From an uncultured Desulfobacteraceae bacterium (GTDB taxonomy: Bacteria > Desulfobacterota > Desulfobacteria > Desulfobacterales > Desulfatirhabdiaceae), in the NCBI GenBank assembly GCA_903953895.1, contig CAJBLH010000049.1, positions 1 through 51,609 of the forward strand: a stretch of 51,609 nucleotides of DNA, given 5' to 3'. The position numbers and the translations under genes were made by a program. Under the pieces are notes generated by a model. The model searched no databases, was not told the DNA's origin, and was given only the letters and a program-made list of their open reading frames with translations. Below, piece by piece: positions 1 to 10,436 of the stretch. Every line of letters begins with the position of its first letter. Within the stretch, counting starts at the first letter, position 1.

Positions 1-1316
1 GACTCTTCTACGCGCAGTTTGGGCATGCCGGTTTCAATGGCCTTGGCCATGCCACCCAGTTTCTGAACTTCATCGATGATCTTGCGGGCCTCTCGGATAA
101 TGCCGTCGGTCAGAGCCTCGACATAATAAGAGCCTCCCAGCGGATCCACGACATGACAGATCTCGGATTCTTCCTGAACGATGATCTGGGTGTTTCGGGC
201 GATCCGAGCGGAAAAATTGGTGGGAAGCCCCACGGCCTCGTCGAAAGAATTGGTGTGCAGGGACTGGGTGCCGCCCAACGCTGCGGACATGCACTCGAGG
301 GTGGTACGGATAATGTTGTTGTACGGATCCTGCTGGGTCAGACTCCAGCCCGAGGTCTGGCAATGGGTCCTCAGCATGAGGGACTGGACGTTTTTGGGAT
401 TGAACGGTTTGATCAGTTCATGCCATAAAAATCTGGCCGCTCTCAGCATGGCGATATCCATGAAAAAATTCATGCCGATGCCAAAGAAAAAAGACAGTCT
501 CGGGGCGAAGGTATCGATGTCCATGCCGGTCGCCAGGGCCGCCTTGACATATTCCAGCCCGTCGGCCAGAGTAAACGCGGTCTGCAGCACCGAGTTGGCG
601 CCGGCTTCCATCATGTGATATCCGCTGATGCTGACGGTATTGTACTTGGGCATATGCTTGGAGCAGTAGCCGATAATATCCGATACGATCCGCATGGAAG
701 GGGTTGGCGGATAAATATAGGTGTTACGGGTCAGATACTCTTTTAAAATATCGTTCTGGATCGTTCCGGTCAGTTTTTCCTGGGAGACACCCTGTTCTTC
801 AGCCGCTACGATATAGCCGGCCAGGATCGGCAGTACCGCTCCATTCATGGTCATGGAAACGGACATTTCATCTAAGGGGATTTGATCGAAGAGAATTTTC
901 ATGTCTTCGATAGAATCCACGGCAACGCCTGCTTTTCCGATATCGCCGACAACCCGGGGATGGTCCGAGTCATATCCTCTGTGGGTCGCTAAATCGAAGG
1001 CTACGGAGAGGCCTTTTTGGCCGGCTGCCAGGTTTTTCCGATAAAACTCATTGGATTCCCTGGCGGTGGAAAATCCGGCATACTGGCGAATGGTCCAGGG
1101 CCTTCCGGCGTACATGGTGGACATGGGACCCCGAATAAACGGGGCAAGCCCCGGAAGGGTATTGACGTGTTCCATTCCTTCAATATCTTCGGCTGTATAA
1201 AGCGGTTTGATCTGTATCCCCTCGGGGGTCATCCAGTTCAGGGTATCCGGTGATTTCCCTTTCAGTTGTTTGGTGGCAAGGTCGATCCATTTTTGTTTTT
1301 GCGGATGATCCGACAT
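1..1316 (-). CDS. Methylmalonyl-CoA mutase-type acyl-CoA mutase, large chain (N-terminal 438 residues; cut by window edge)
   Basis: This is a coenzyme-B12-dependent mutase that interconverts branched and linear acyl-CoA thioesters, classically (R)-methylmalonyl-CoA and succinyl-CoA in the cytoplasm. Reading minus from ATG 1316 gives an open frame that runs off the left edge. Residues 70-85 contain the family stretch [14 protein letters not shown] with the catalytic Tyr (Y79). Further on are [26 protein letters not shown], the TIQNDILKE stretch, the SISGYHM motif with its active-site His, and [17 protein letters not shown]. The N-terminus matches full-length MutB-type proteins of about 700 residues, so the B12-binding domain should lie outside the window. 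The epimerase lies 86 bases upstream. Oddity: the usual RGPYxTMY motif reads RGPMSTMY, so the substrate could be another alkylmalonyl-type CoA ester. The mutase family is certain; the exact substrate is not. Confidence 0.93.
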   Translation of the reverse strand, partial: MSDHPQKQKWIDLATKQLKGKSPDTLNWMTPEGIQIKPLYTAEDIEGMEHVNTLPGLAPFIRGPMSTMYAGRPWTIRQYAGFSTARESNEFYRKNLAAGQKGLSVAFDLATHRGYDSDHPRVVGDIGKAGVAVDSIEDMKILFDQIPLDEMSVSMTMNGAVLPILAGYIVAAEEQGVSQEKLTGTIQNDILKEYLTRNTYIYPPTPSMRIVSDIIGYCSKHMPKYNTVSISGYHMMEAGANSVLQTAFTLADGLEYVKAALATGMDIDTFAPRLSFFFGIGMNFFMDIAMLRAARFLWHELIKPFNPKNVQSLMLRTHCQTSGWSLTQQDPYNNIIRTTLECMSAALGGTQSLHTNSFDEAVGLPTNFSARIARNTQIIVQEESEICHVVDPLGGSYYVEALTDGIIREARKIIDEVQKLGGMAKAIETGMPKLRVEE

Positions 1317-1402
1317 GGTGTACTCCTTTGATAACCGATATGATGTTGCTGATAAATGAAAATGAAAAGATATCGTAAAAATTCAGGTTTGGGCTGATAG
1401 GA

Positions 1403-1810
1403 TCAACTGTCTCGCTGACACAGCTCAACCAGAATGCCGCCGGTGGCCTTGGGATGGAGAAAAGCGATTTTTGCCCCGCCAGCGCCGATTCTGGGTTTTT
1501 GATCGATGAGCTGGATACCCTTGGCTTTCAATTCTTCCAGAGCCGCATCGATGTTTTCAACCCGGAAGGCCACATGCTGAATGCCTTCTCCGCGTTTTTC
1601 GATATATTTGGCAACGGGGCCGTCCGGAGACGTGGACTCGAGCAGTTCAACTTCGCTTCCACCGACGGGAAAAAACGCCGTGGTCACTTTTTGTTCCTGA
1701 ACCGTTTCAGCACCGGCAAACGATAAGCCCAATACATCCGTCCAGAAGTTTTTGCGTTCATCGATACTGTTGACGGCAATTCCAAGATGGTCGATTTTAA
1801 GAATGTTCAT
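1403..1810 (-). CDS. mce: Methylmalonyl-CoA epimerase
   Basis: This 135-residue cytoplasmic metalloenzyme of the vicinal-oxygen-chelate (VOC) superfamily converts (S)- to (R)-methylmalonyl-CoA for the mutase. The start reads MNILKIDHLGIAVNSIDE, giving the metal-binding His in DHLGIAV. The second half has GIQHVAFRVENIDAALEELKAKG with the second metal His, and FLHPKATGGILVELCQ with the terminal metal Glu. Length and motif order are normal for the family. It lies upstream of the mutase in the same direction and is probably co-transcribed with it. The upstream gap to the TetR gene holds a perfect 18-base palindrome and a motif also found in front of the TetR gene, which suggests TetR control. Confidence 0.93.
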   Translation of the reverse strand: MNILKIDHLGIAVNSIDERKNFWTDVLGLSFAGAETVQEQKVTTAFFPVGGSEVELLESTSPDGPVAKYIEKRGEGIQHVAFRVENIDAALEELKAKGIQLIDQKPRIGAGGAKIAFLHPKATGGILVELCQRDS

Positions 1811-1844
1811 GAGTTGCTCCCTGGCTGTCGAAAAGTTCCTGGTT

Positions 1845-1872
1845 TATAAGTGATGCATATCGATCGATATGC
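1845..1872. promoter_or_regulatory. Candidate TetR operator upstream of mce
   Basis: Positions 1855-1872 read GCATATCGATCGATATGC, a perfect 18-base palindrome. It overlaps the 14-base sequence TATAAGTGATGCAT at 1845-1858, which recurs exactly at 2631-2644 in front of the TetR gene. A TATAAT on the minus strand at 1888-1883 could be a -10 box just upstream, so a bound repressor would sit at the start of transcription. The sequence match is seen directly; the operator role is inferred. Confidence 0.5.
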
Positions 1873-1893
1873 CAACAGATATATTATACGTTA

Positions 1894-2514
1894 TCACGGC
1901 ACGGTGATGGCCCGCCACACCATTTCAAACAATACATTGGCCTGAGAAATCAAGCTTTCCTTCTGGCCGCGCGACACCCACATAAAAAAAGTTCGCTGAA
2001 CGAACCCCATCATGAAATCCATCAACACACCGGCGCGGACATTGGGATTCAATATCCCTTCCTTCTGTCCCTGGCTCAAGACTTCAAGAAAGAGATTCAT
2101 CATTTTCTTTTGTTGAAAGGTTTTATCCGCCATCCATGTTTTCATGGGAAGCGTCATAAACAATATCTTCGCCAAACTTTGATTTTTTTCATAATAATCA
2201 AGTTGTAGCCAGAAAACCTTTCTGAGTTTTTCCTTCAAGTCTTCGATGCCTTGAAGGTGATCGATGATGCGGTCTGTCAGCTTTCCCAGCCACACATCCA
2301 CAACGGCAAACACCAGCCCTTCCTTGCTGCCGTAATAGCCGTAAATGGTGCTGAAACTCACCCCCGCTTTTTTAGCCACGGTACGGATGTTAGCCTGATG
2401 AAAATCTGATTCGGAAAAAATTTCCAGAACCGCTGCTTCAAGTCGTTTCTGGATTTCAGGCTTAAAAACCTTGTTACCCTCTAATCCATTCTTGTCATCG
2501 TTAGCCAAAATCAT
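1894..2514 (-). CDS. TetR/AcrR family transcriptional regulator
   Basis: This is a DNA-binding repressor of about 206 residues. The N-terminal helix-turn-helix is clear: EIFSESDFHQANIRTVAKKAGVS followed by FSTIYGYYGSKEGL, the TetR signature. The C-terminal all-helical half, rich in Met and Phe, would form the ligand pocket and dimer face. The ATG at 2514 is used here; a GTG four codons upstream (2526) is possible, and neither has a strong Shine-Dalgarno. It sits directly upstream of mce and the mutase on the same strand. The shared 14-base motif in both upstream regions suggests that it controls itself and the acyl-CoA mutase pathway. The ligand may be an acyl-CoA, as in FadR/PsrA-like TetR proteins, but that is inference. 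Confidence 0.88.
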   Translation of the reverse strand: MILANDDKNGLEGNKVFKPEIQKRLEAAVLEIFSESDFHQANIRTVAKKAGVSFSTIYGYYGSKEGLVFAVVDVWLGKLTDRIIDHLQGIEDLKEKLRKVFWLQLDYYEKNQSLAKILFMTLPMKTWMADKTFQQKKMMNLFLEVLSQGQKEGILNPNVRAGVLMDFMMGFVQRTFFMWVSRGQKESLISQANVLFEMVWRAITVP

Positions 2515-2630
2515 TCCATTCAACACTTTGAAATCGTAATAATTTAATGATTTATCTTGATATTTGAATCTTGTAATCTCATCAGCTAAAAATAACGTTC
2601 TGTTGTTTTATTTTTTATAACTTACTGATA

Positions 2631-2644
2631 TATAAGTGATGCAT
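2631..2644. promoter_or_regulatory. Second copy of the TATAAGTGATGCAT motif, upstream of the TetR gene
   Basis: This is an exact 14-base match to 1845-1858. It lies in the AT-rich gap 2527-2815 upstream of the TetR start, inside a looser inverted repeat (ACTTA at 2621 to TAAGT at 2634). It is a candidate autoregulatory site. The rest of this gap shows no gene. Confidence 0.45.
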
Positions 2645-2723
2645 TAAATAATTCAAATAAAAAAATATTAAAATCGAAACATTGTTACTATTTTAAAATG
2701 AATGGATTTATTCTGTCAAGTAG

Positions 2724-2743
2724 AAAAAACAGGCCAAAGGCCG
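2724..2743 (-). terminator. Weak terminator after the aminotransferase
   Basis: Read on the minus strand, a short GGCC-TTT-GGCC hairpin is followed by TGTTTTTT. It lies downstream of the aminotransferase stop at 2816, at the end of the queA-tgt run. The stem is only 4-5 base pairs, so this is tentative. Confidence 0.35.
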
Positions 2744-2815
2744 ATGGATCAGAAAAACCAATCCGATTCAGACTTCTGCCTATTTGATTTAAGGCATATA
2801 TAGACATCCAGATCG

Positions 2816-4000
2816 CTATGATTTATAACTATCCATCACCCGCTTGAAGCCCGGCAATGACTTGATAATGGTTTCATCCGATACGCAGAATGCAATTCTG
2901 AAATGCCCGGGTCCGCCGAAACCGCTTCCGGGAACCACCAGAATCAACTCTTTTTGCAGGGCTCGGACAAATTCGACATCATCGGCAATGGGGGTGCGCG
3001 GAAAAAGATAAAATGTGCCCGGCGGTTTGACGAACACATAGCCGCTTTCTGAAAGGCCGTTGCAGAGCAGTTCGCGTTTTCTGGCATAAGCGGCGATGTC
3101 CACACTGGCTCCCTGCATTCTGGCAATGACACGCTGCATGAGGGCCGGGGCATTGACAAAACCCAATATCCGGTTGGTCAAGGCCATGGCGGCCAGAAGC
3201 TGATCCTTATAAGTCGCTGAAGGGTTGACGGCGATAAATCCGATCCGCTCTCCGGGAATCGAGATGTCCTTGGAATAGGAAGTGGTCATGATACTGTCGG
3301 GATAACAGGCAAAAACGCTGGGAACCGTGACCCCGTCATAGACGACTTTTCGATACGGCTCATCCGACATCAGGTAAATGGTGCGGCCATACGATTTTCC
3401 TTTTTCCGTCAGCAGGTTCCCCAGTGCCGACAGGCTCTCGCCCGAATAAATCTGCCCGGTCGGGTTGTTGGGAGAATTGATCAGAACCGCCTTGGTTTTC
3501 GGCGTGATGGCATGCGAAATGGCCGCGATATCGAGGGTAAAATCAGGGTGTGTCGGAACCGTTTTTAAAACACCGCCATGATTGCCGACATAGAACCCAT
3601 ATTCCACAAAATGGGGGGTTGGCGTCAGAATCTCATCGCCGGGATCGAGAAGCGCTTTTAAAATGACATTCAGTCCCCCTGCAGCGCCGCAGGTCATGAT
3701 GATTTCGGCGGCTGAAATCGACATGTCCTGCTCTGAACACAAATAATCCGCCACTGCTTTGCGGACTTCCGGATAACCGGTATTGGCCATATAAGCGTGA
3801 CATCCGGGGGTTTCCTGGTCCAGCAGGGTTTTCAGGATGGTTTTGAATGCCTCGGGCGGGTCCAGGTTCGGATTTCCCAGGCTGAAATCATATACATTTC
3901 CGGCACCGTGAATGGCCTTCAGCCGGGCGCCTTCTTCGAACATTTTGCGGATCCATGAGGATTTGGATAAAATAACATCAATATGCTTGGCTATCGTCAT
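2816..4000 (-). CDS. Pyridoxal-phosphate-dependent aminotransferase, class I (fold type I)
   Basis: This 394-residue cytoplasmic aminotransferase resembles aspartate/aromatic aminotransferases. Family marks in order are: YDFSLGNPNLDPPEAF near residue 40; TCGAAGGLNVILKALLDPGDEI for phosphate-side binding; the SPNNPTGQIYS motif; MSDEPYRKVVYDG with the PLP-ring Asp and Tyr; and TTSYSKDISIPGERIGF with the Schiff-base Lys. The C-terminal part has GTFYLFP and GHFRIAFCVS with the substrate-carboxylate Arg. It lies 15 bases after tgt and is the last gene of the run. The amino acid substrate cannot be read from sequence. Confidence 0.9.
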   Translation of the reverse strand: MTIAKHIDVILSKSSWIRKMFEEGARLKAIHGAGNVYDFSLGNPNLDPPEAFKTILKTLLDQETPGCHAYMANTGYPEVRKAVADYLCSEQDMSISAAEIIMTCGAAGGLNVILKALLDPGDEILTPTPHFVEYGFYVGNHGGVLKTVPTHPDFTLDIAAISHAITPKTKAVLINSPNNPTGQIYSGESLSALGNLLTEKGKSYGRTIYLMSDEPYRKVVYDGVTVPSVFACYPDSIMTTSYSKDISIPGERIGFIAVNPSATYKDQLLAAMALTNRILGFVNAPALMQRVIARMQGASVDIAAYARKRELLCNGLSESGYVFVKPPGTFYLFPRTPIADDVEFVRALQKELILVVPGSGFGGPGHFRIAFCVSDETIIKSLPGFKRVMDSYKS

Positions 4001-4015
4001 GATCGGGTTCCTTGT

Positions 4016-6204
<2,189 letters not shown>

Positions 6205-6208
6205 CGGA

Positions 6209-6394
6209 CTATCGTTTTCCCAGATACACCATAAACAGGCCCATCAGCATAAGTACCAGTCCGAAACGCCGGAGCCAGCCATCCGGCATTTCCAGAATCT
6301 TGGAAACCCATGATTTCATGCGCTCGGGAAAAGCAAAATACGGAAGTCCTTCGATAATCATGACCATACCCAGTACACAGAGAAAAAAATCCAT
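6209..6394 (-). CDS. Small membrane protein, DUF2065 (YjeT-like)
   Basis: This is a 61-residue protein with two hydrophobic helices, FFLCVLGMVMIIEGLPYFAF (about 3-22) and FGLVLMLMGLFMVYLG (about 45-60), joined by the family segment PERMKSWVSKILEMPDGWLRRFG. It matches DUF2065 inner-membrane proteins in length and pattern. No biochemical role is established for the family. It sits between the response regulator (19 bases upstream) and queA (four bases downstream), so it is probably co-transcribed. Confidence 0.8.
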   Translation of the reverse strand: MDFFLCVLGMVMIIEGLPYFAFPERMKSWVSKILEMPDGWLRRFGLVLMLMGLFMVYLGKR

Positions 6395-6413
6395 CAGCGC
6401 CTTTTTTGATCAA

Positions 6414-7733
6414 TCAATCTATGGACATCAGAAATGTTCTCAGATTCCGCCTGCGACTGTCGAGACCAATTTTTTTGCGAATCCGGTCCCGGTGAGACTC
6501 AATGGTTCTTCGGGAAAGCCCCATCAGTTCGGCGATTTCTTTTGAGGTAATCCCCATCCTGACCAGCTTGGCAATCTGCAGCTCGGACTTGGTCAGCTTA
6601 AAATGCCGGGAAGTCAATTTCGGGGAAAACGGCGAAATGATATCTTTGACATTGGATTCAAGAATCGTCAGATATATTCCCTGTTTTTCATCCATTTCCG
6701 ATTCTCTGAGTTTTTTGATGTAAGGCGTGATCATTTCCTTGACATTGAACAGCACTTTCTCTTCCATTTCCATCCTGTCCGAATCCCGCTTTTTCAACAG
6801 GGACTTCAGCGCGGTGTTCACTTCCTTCAGATTCTGAGCCTTGATTTTCAATTCGGCTTCCCGGTCTTTCAGCGACTTGATCAGTTGATTTCTTTTGGTG
6901 ATATCGCTGAAAAAAGAAAACAGAAACGTGTGATCACCCATCTCCAGAAAATTGGTGTTGAATTCCAGCGACAATACATTCCCTTCCTTGTGCAGCAGCC
7001 GGGCCTCATAATGGTAGGCGCCTTGTCGAACCGCTTTTCGAATATGGGCTGAAAGCCCGCGATGATCTTTCGGTTCAAAATCATAAATGGACTTTGCAGG
7101 AAGTTCTTCGGGCAGATACCCTAGGATTGACGCCGCCGATAAATTCGCTTCTTGAATGACGCCTTCGGAATCGGTGATCCAAAACCCTTCCATGGCGGTT
7201 TGTATAATCATTTCATTTCGTTGGGTCTGGTCGTGCAGGGCCGCTTCGGTCTTTTTATGTTCCTGGATTTCCTCAAAGAGATTGAAATTGGATTCGGTAA
7301 GTTCCGCCGTGCGCATTCGGACGCGATCCTCCAGCGTTTGATTGGTTTCTTTGAGAAGTTTATCCAGTTCATTTTTATGCAGCGCCACTTCAATGGCGGA
7401 TTTCATCTGACTTTCATCGAAAGGCTTCAGGATATATCCCAGCGGGTCGGACAGCTTTGCCCGGGAAATATGGGCTTCATCTGAATGCGCCGTGAGAAAA
7501 ATTACCGGGATGTCTAGTTCCTCGCGGATTTTTTCTGCTGCGGCAATGCCATCCATTGGTCCGGGCATGACAATATCCATGATGATTAAATCCGGCTTCA
7601 ACGTTCTGGCCTGGTCAATCGCTTCTTCGGCGGAACTGGCGATATCGGGCACATCATATCCAAAGGAAATCAGAATATCCTGCAACCGAGTGGCAATAAT
7701 GACTTCATCATCTACGGGTAAAATTCTTTTCAT
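6414..7733 (-). CDS. Response regulator with receiver, PAS and LuxR-type DNA-binding domains
   Basis: This is a 439-residue cytoplasmic signalling protein. The receiver (about 1-120) has acidic VDDE, the phospho-acceptor Asp in LIIMDIVMPGP, the switch Thr in VIFLTAHSD and the Lys in YILKPFD. A coiled coil (about 125-175) leads to a PAS domain (about 175-290: IIQTAMEGFWITDSEGVIQEAN and the DITKRNQL end). A second coiled coil then leads to a LuxR/GerE helix-turn-helix at about 370-435 (LTKSELQIAKLVRMGITSKEIAELMGLSR followed by RTIESHRDRIRKKIGL). Coupling receiver, PAS and output in one chain suggests it integrates a second signal after phosphorylation. No histidine kinase is adjacent. Targets are unknown. 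Confidence 0.9.
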   Translation of the reverse strand: MKRILPVDDEVIIATRLQDILISFGYDVPDIASSAEEAIDQARTLKPDLIIMDIVMPGPMDGIAAAEKIREELDIPVIFLTAHSDEAHISRAKLSDPLGYILKPFDESQMKSAIEVALHKNELDKLLKETNQTLEDRVRMRTAELTESNFNLFEEIQEHKKTEAALHDQTQRNEMIIQTAMEGFWITDSEGVIQEANLSAASILGYLPEELPAKSIYDFEPKDHRGLSAHIRKAVRQGAYHYEARLLHKEGNVLSLEFNTNFLEMGDHTFLFSFFSDITKRNQLIKSLKDREAELKIKAQNLKEVNTALKSLLKKRDSDRMEMEEKVLFNVKEMITPYIKKLRESEMDEKQGIYLTILESNVKDIISPFSPKLTSRHFKLTKSELQIAKLVRMGITSKEIAELMGLSRRTIESHRDRIRKKIGLDSRRRNLRTFLMSID

Positions 7734-7765
7734 GGCGACTCAATTACGAACCAAAATAGTGGTTA

Positions 7766-8587
7766 TTAAGAATTAACAGCGAAATCTGTTTGAATCACAT
7801 CCAGCAGTTCTTTTCCAATCGCAATGCCCAAATCGATAAATTCAGGGCCATATGCCTTACCCGTATGGGTGCGGAATGTCTGTCTGATTTTTAAAAGCCC
7901 TTCCATTGCTCCGGGATAGCGACTGAGAAATTCCGACAGCGGCAGGTTGAAAAAAGACACCATATCCCAGACTGTATGCGAAAAATTGTCGGGCCCCCAT
8001 CTGAACTTATCGGCATCATAGAGGCAATCGGCGATCAGCGCGCCCTCGCGTGTGTTGATGTTGATGCGGGGTTGAAACGCTTCATGATTGCGAATGGCCA
8101 GACAAATGTCTTCGATTTCATCCGGAGCATAGGGATAGGATCGCAGCGTTCTGCGCGCATACTCCGCCCCTTCGGCGGCATGATGCTTCATTTTCCGCTT
8201 GATATCATGAAGCAGTCCCGCACTCTGCACAATAATGACCCGCTGCTCCGTATACGCATGTGAATAGCCGAAACGTCGGCCTTCTATCAGCATCAAAACG
8301 CCGGCGTCAACCGTTACCTTGACGGCGTGGTCGAGTCCGTGCCCAAAATCGTCTTCCAAATGCTCGGAGACAAAAGCATACAGGTTTCTTAGGACGGGGT
8401 TCGTGTGAAAATAATTTCTCGATATTTCAAGTAGCGGAGAAAAATCTCTGTAAAAAGCCGGCTGTGGTAACCGTGACACAATCTGACAAGCCCGCTGACG
8501 CATCCTGGCATAAACGGGGGGCATAGCTTTGGGAATTTTTTCAATCAGAATCATGGCAGATAGGAAACGGAACAAAGCATCGATCAT
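7766..8587 (-). CDS. HD-domain phosphohydrolase-like protein
   Basis: This 273-residue protein has an HD-superfamily metal site in its middle: HGLDHAVKVTVDAG (first His), SAGLLHDIKRKMKHH (the His-Asp pair plus further His), IRNHEAFQP, and YDADKFRW (the distal Asp). HD proteins hydrolyse nucleotide or other phosphate esters, and the substrate here cannot be read. The first 100 and last 60 residues show no domain I recognise. Its start overlaps the stop of the upstream exported protein by one base (ATGA), implying coupling. It lies 32 bases before the response regulator. Confidence 0.8.
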   Translation of the reverse strand: MIDALFRFLSAMILIEKIPKAMPPVYARMRQRACQIVSRLPQPAFYRDFSPLLEISRNYFHTNPVLRNLYAFVSEHLEDDFGHGLDHAVKVTVDAGVLMLIEGRRFGYSHAYTEQRVIIVQSAGLLHDIKRKMKHHAAEGAEYARRTLRSYPYAPDEIEDICLAIRNHEAFQPRININTREGALIADCLYDADKFRWGPDNFSHTVWDMVSFFNLPLSEFLSRYPGAMEGLLKIRQTFRTHTGKAYGPEFIDLGIAIGKELLDVIQTDFAVNS

Positions 8588-9081
8588 CAGCTTTCAGATA
8601 CTGAAAAAAAACCTTCACAGACTTTCCACTTGCCGCCTTCCTTGATTACGTTGACAGTTTGATCCAGTGTCTTGGTTTTTCCGATACAGAACAGCTTTCC
8701 CACATAGGCGAACAGTGGATTGATCCCTTTTTTCATGTCTGCGGTAATGCGAATTTCAGCACTGTTGGAATTCGATTTAATTGTATGTGTTTTAACGTTG
8801 AAAAGCGTGCTCTTCATGTAACTGACGGGATATCCCTGTTCCATGGCCATCGCTGCAGTGTTTTGCAGATAAGAGATCACCGCATTGTTTTCGTCATCCA
8901 GCGCCAGTTCGTCGCAGAGTCGGGTTACCATTGCCGAATCGAGCTGGTAATACATTTTTGCAAACGCGACGGCTGCCTTGCCGGGCGTATCCCGCATATC
9001 GGCAAAAACAAAAATGATCTGCAAGAAAAACGATAGAAGAAATACCGTGATGAATACCGGGCGTTTGGTGTCCTGATTCAT
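8587..9081 (-). CDS. Exported protein of unknown function (possible NTF2-like fold)
   Basis: This 164-residue protein has a hydrophobic N-terminal segment (about residues 8-28, VFITVFLLSFFLQIIFVFAD) that looks like a signal peptide or anchor, so the rest should be periplasmic. The C-terminal half ends DQTVNVIKEGGKWKVCEGFF, a pattern common in NTF2-like/DUF4878-type lipoproteins, but this is only a resemblance. The ATG at 9081 is preferred over the TTG five codons upstream because GGAG/AAGGA lies just before it. It heads the minus-strand run that continues to the aminotransferase. Confidence 0.65.
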   Translation of the reverse strand: MNQDTKRPVFITVFLLSFFLQIIFVFADMRDTPGKAAVAFAKMYYQLDSAMVTRLCDELALDDENNAVISYLQNTAAMAMEQGYPVSYMKSTLFNVKTHTIKSNSNSAEIRITADMKKGINPLFAYVGKLFCIGKTKTLDQTVNVIKEGGKWKVCEGFFSVSES

Positions 9082-9275
9082 GAATCCTTGCTCCAACTGG
9101 TGATTCTATAAATAAATGATTTGACAAAAACGATCAACATTATATGTTGAATGGTATTGTGGCTGATCATCCCCATGCCGATCAACCTGACGATAACAAT
9201 CGCATTCTGATAGCATGGAATGTGCGCCGAAACAAGATATTTTCAATTACCGCCGATCCTGGAAAAATTCTGCGT

Positions 9276-10208
9276 ATGGAGCCCATGAAACATTACCGGC
9301 AACATTTTATCCGCCGGAATCTGATGCTGAGAGCCGACATCCTTCGAGCGATTCGTTTATTTTTCGTTCAAAATGATTATCTTGAGGTTGAAACCCCGAT
9401 CCGGATTCCAGCGCCGGCGCCCGAAACCCATATCGACGCCCAGGAAGCCGATGGGTGGTTTCTGCAAACATCTCCGGAACTTTGCATGAAACGGCTTCTT
9501 GCCGCAGGATTTCCACGGATATTTCAAATCTGCCGCTGTTTCCGCAAACAGGAAAGGGGCCGAAATCACTTGCCGGAGTTCACCCTTCTGGAGTGGTACA
9601 CCGCCGGTCATACCTATCTGAAAATGATGATCCAGTGCGAAAATTTGATTCAATTTGTCGCTGCAACCGTAGGTCATCCTACTTTCATCATGTATCGCAA
9701 CTGTCGGATATCGCTGTCTTCGCCCTGGGATCGCATGACTGTAAGCGAAGCTTTTGACCGGTACGCGCAAACTTCAATGATAGATGCTCTGGCGCAGGAT
9801 CGCTTTGATGAAATCATGGCGACACAAATTGAACCCTTTCTCGGAAATGATCGCCCGCTGTTTATCCATGATTACCCGGCTTCCTGCAGCGCCCTGGCCA
9901 GGTTGAAACCGGACAACCCATCGGTTGCCGAACGTTTCGAGCTTTATGTCGCTGGTCTGGAGCTGTGCAATGCTTTTACTGAATTGACCGACCCCATTGA
10001 ACAACGAAGCCGTTTTGAAGCAGAGCAACGGCTTCGCAGGCATGCCGGAAAACAGGTGTACCCCCTGCCGGAAAGTTTTCTGACCGCCTTGAACGATATG
10101 CCCTTATCTTCCGGAAATGCGATGGGTGTGGACCGGCTCATTCTTCTTTTGACTGATGCAAATTCAATTGACGATGTGGTCTCATTTATTCCCGAGGAGT
10201 TGGAATGA
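9276..10208 (+). CDS. epmA: EF-P lysine ligase-like protein (EpmA/PoxA/GenX, class II LysRS paralogue)
   Basis: EpmA attaches beta-lysine to a conserved Lys of elongation factor P, which relieves polyproline stalling. The protein has the class II synthetase catalytic core without an anticodon-binding domain: motif 1 region YLEVETPIRIPAPAPETHI, motif 2 FQICRCFRKQERGRNHLPEFTLLEWY, and motif 3 GNAMGVDRLILLLT. The open frame extends up to 9144, but family alignment begins near MKHYRQHFIRR, so ATG 9276 (or 9285) is preferred; neither has a clear Shine-Dalgarno. At about 310 residues it is normal for EpmA. Neither efp nor the aminomutase epmB is present in the window. The gene diverges from the minus-strand run. 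Confidence 0.85.
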   Translation: MEPMKHYRQHFIRRNLMLRADILRAIRLFFVQNDYLEVETPIRIPAPAPETHIDAQEADGWFLQTSPELCMKRLLAAGFPRIFQICRCFRKQERGRNHLPEFTLLEWYTAGHTYLKMMIQCENLIQFVAATVGHPTFIMYRNCRISLSSPWDRMTVSEAFDRYAQTSMIDALAQDRFDEIMATQIEPFLGNDRPLFIHDYPASCSALARLKPDNPSVAERFELYVAGLELCNAFTELTDPIEQRSRFEAEQRLRRHAGKQVYPLPESFLTALNDMPLSSGNAMGVDRLILLLTDANSIDDVVSFIPEELE

Positions 10209-10324
10209 TCCGGAACAGCGAATGAGCATAATCAGGAAACAATCTGAATCCACAAGACCATCAGAATCGCATCACATCGTCATAACATAATGCCGGAAGC
10301 CCGATTTACGATTCCTGATTATTA

Positions 10325-10353
10325 TTGACAAATATCTTCCCTGTGGTTAATTT
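10325..10353 (+). promoter_or_regulatory. Sigma-70-type promoter for the HesB-like selenoprotein
   Basis: TTGACA at 10325-10330 is followed, after 17 bases, by TAATTT at 10348-10353. The predicted 5' leader then carries a 7-bp hairpin (CATACTG at 10362-10368, CAGTATG at 10375-10381). The remainder of the gap 10209-10436 shows nothing else. Confidence 0.55.
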
Positions 10354-10436
10354 CAGACATACATACTGATACAACAGTATGCCCGGTCCGCTTTTTTTTA
10401 AGTGAACTTTATTTGTTATATCTACAGGAGGGTGTC

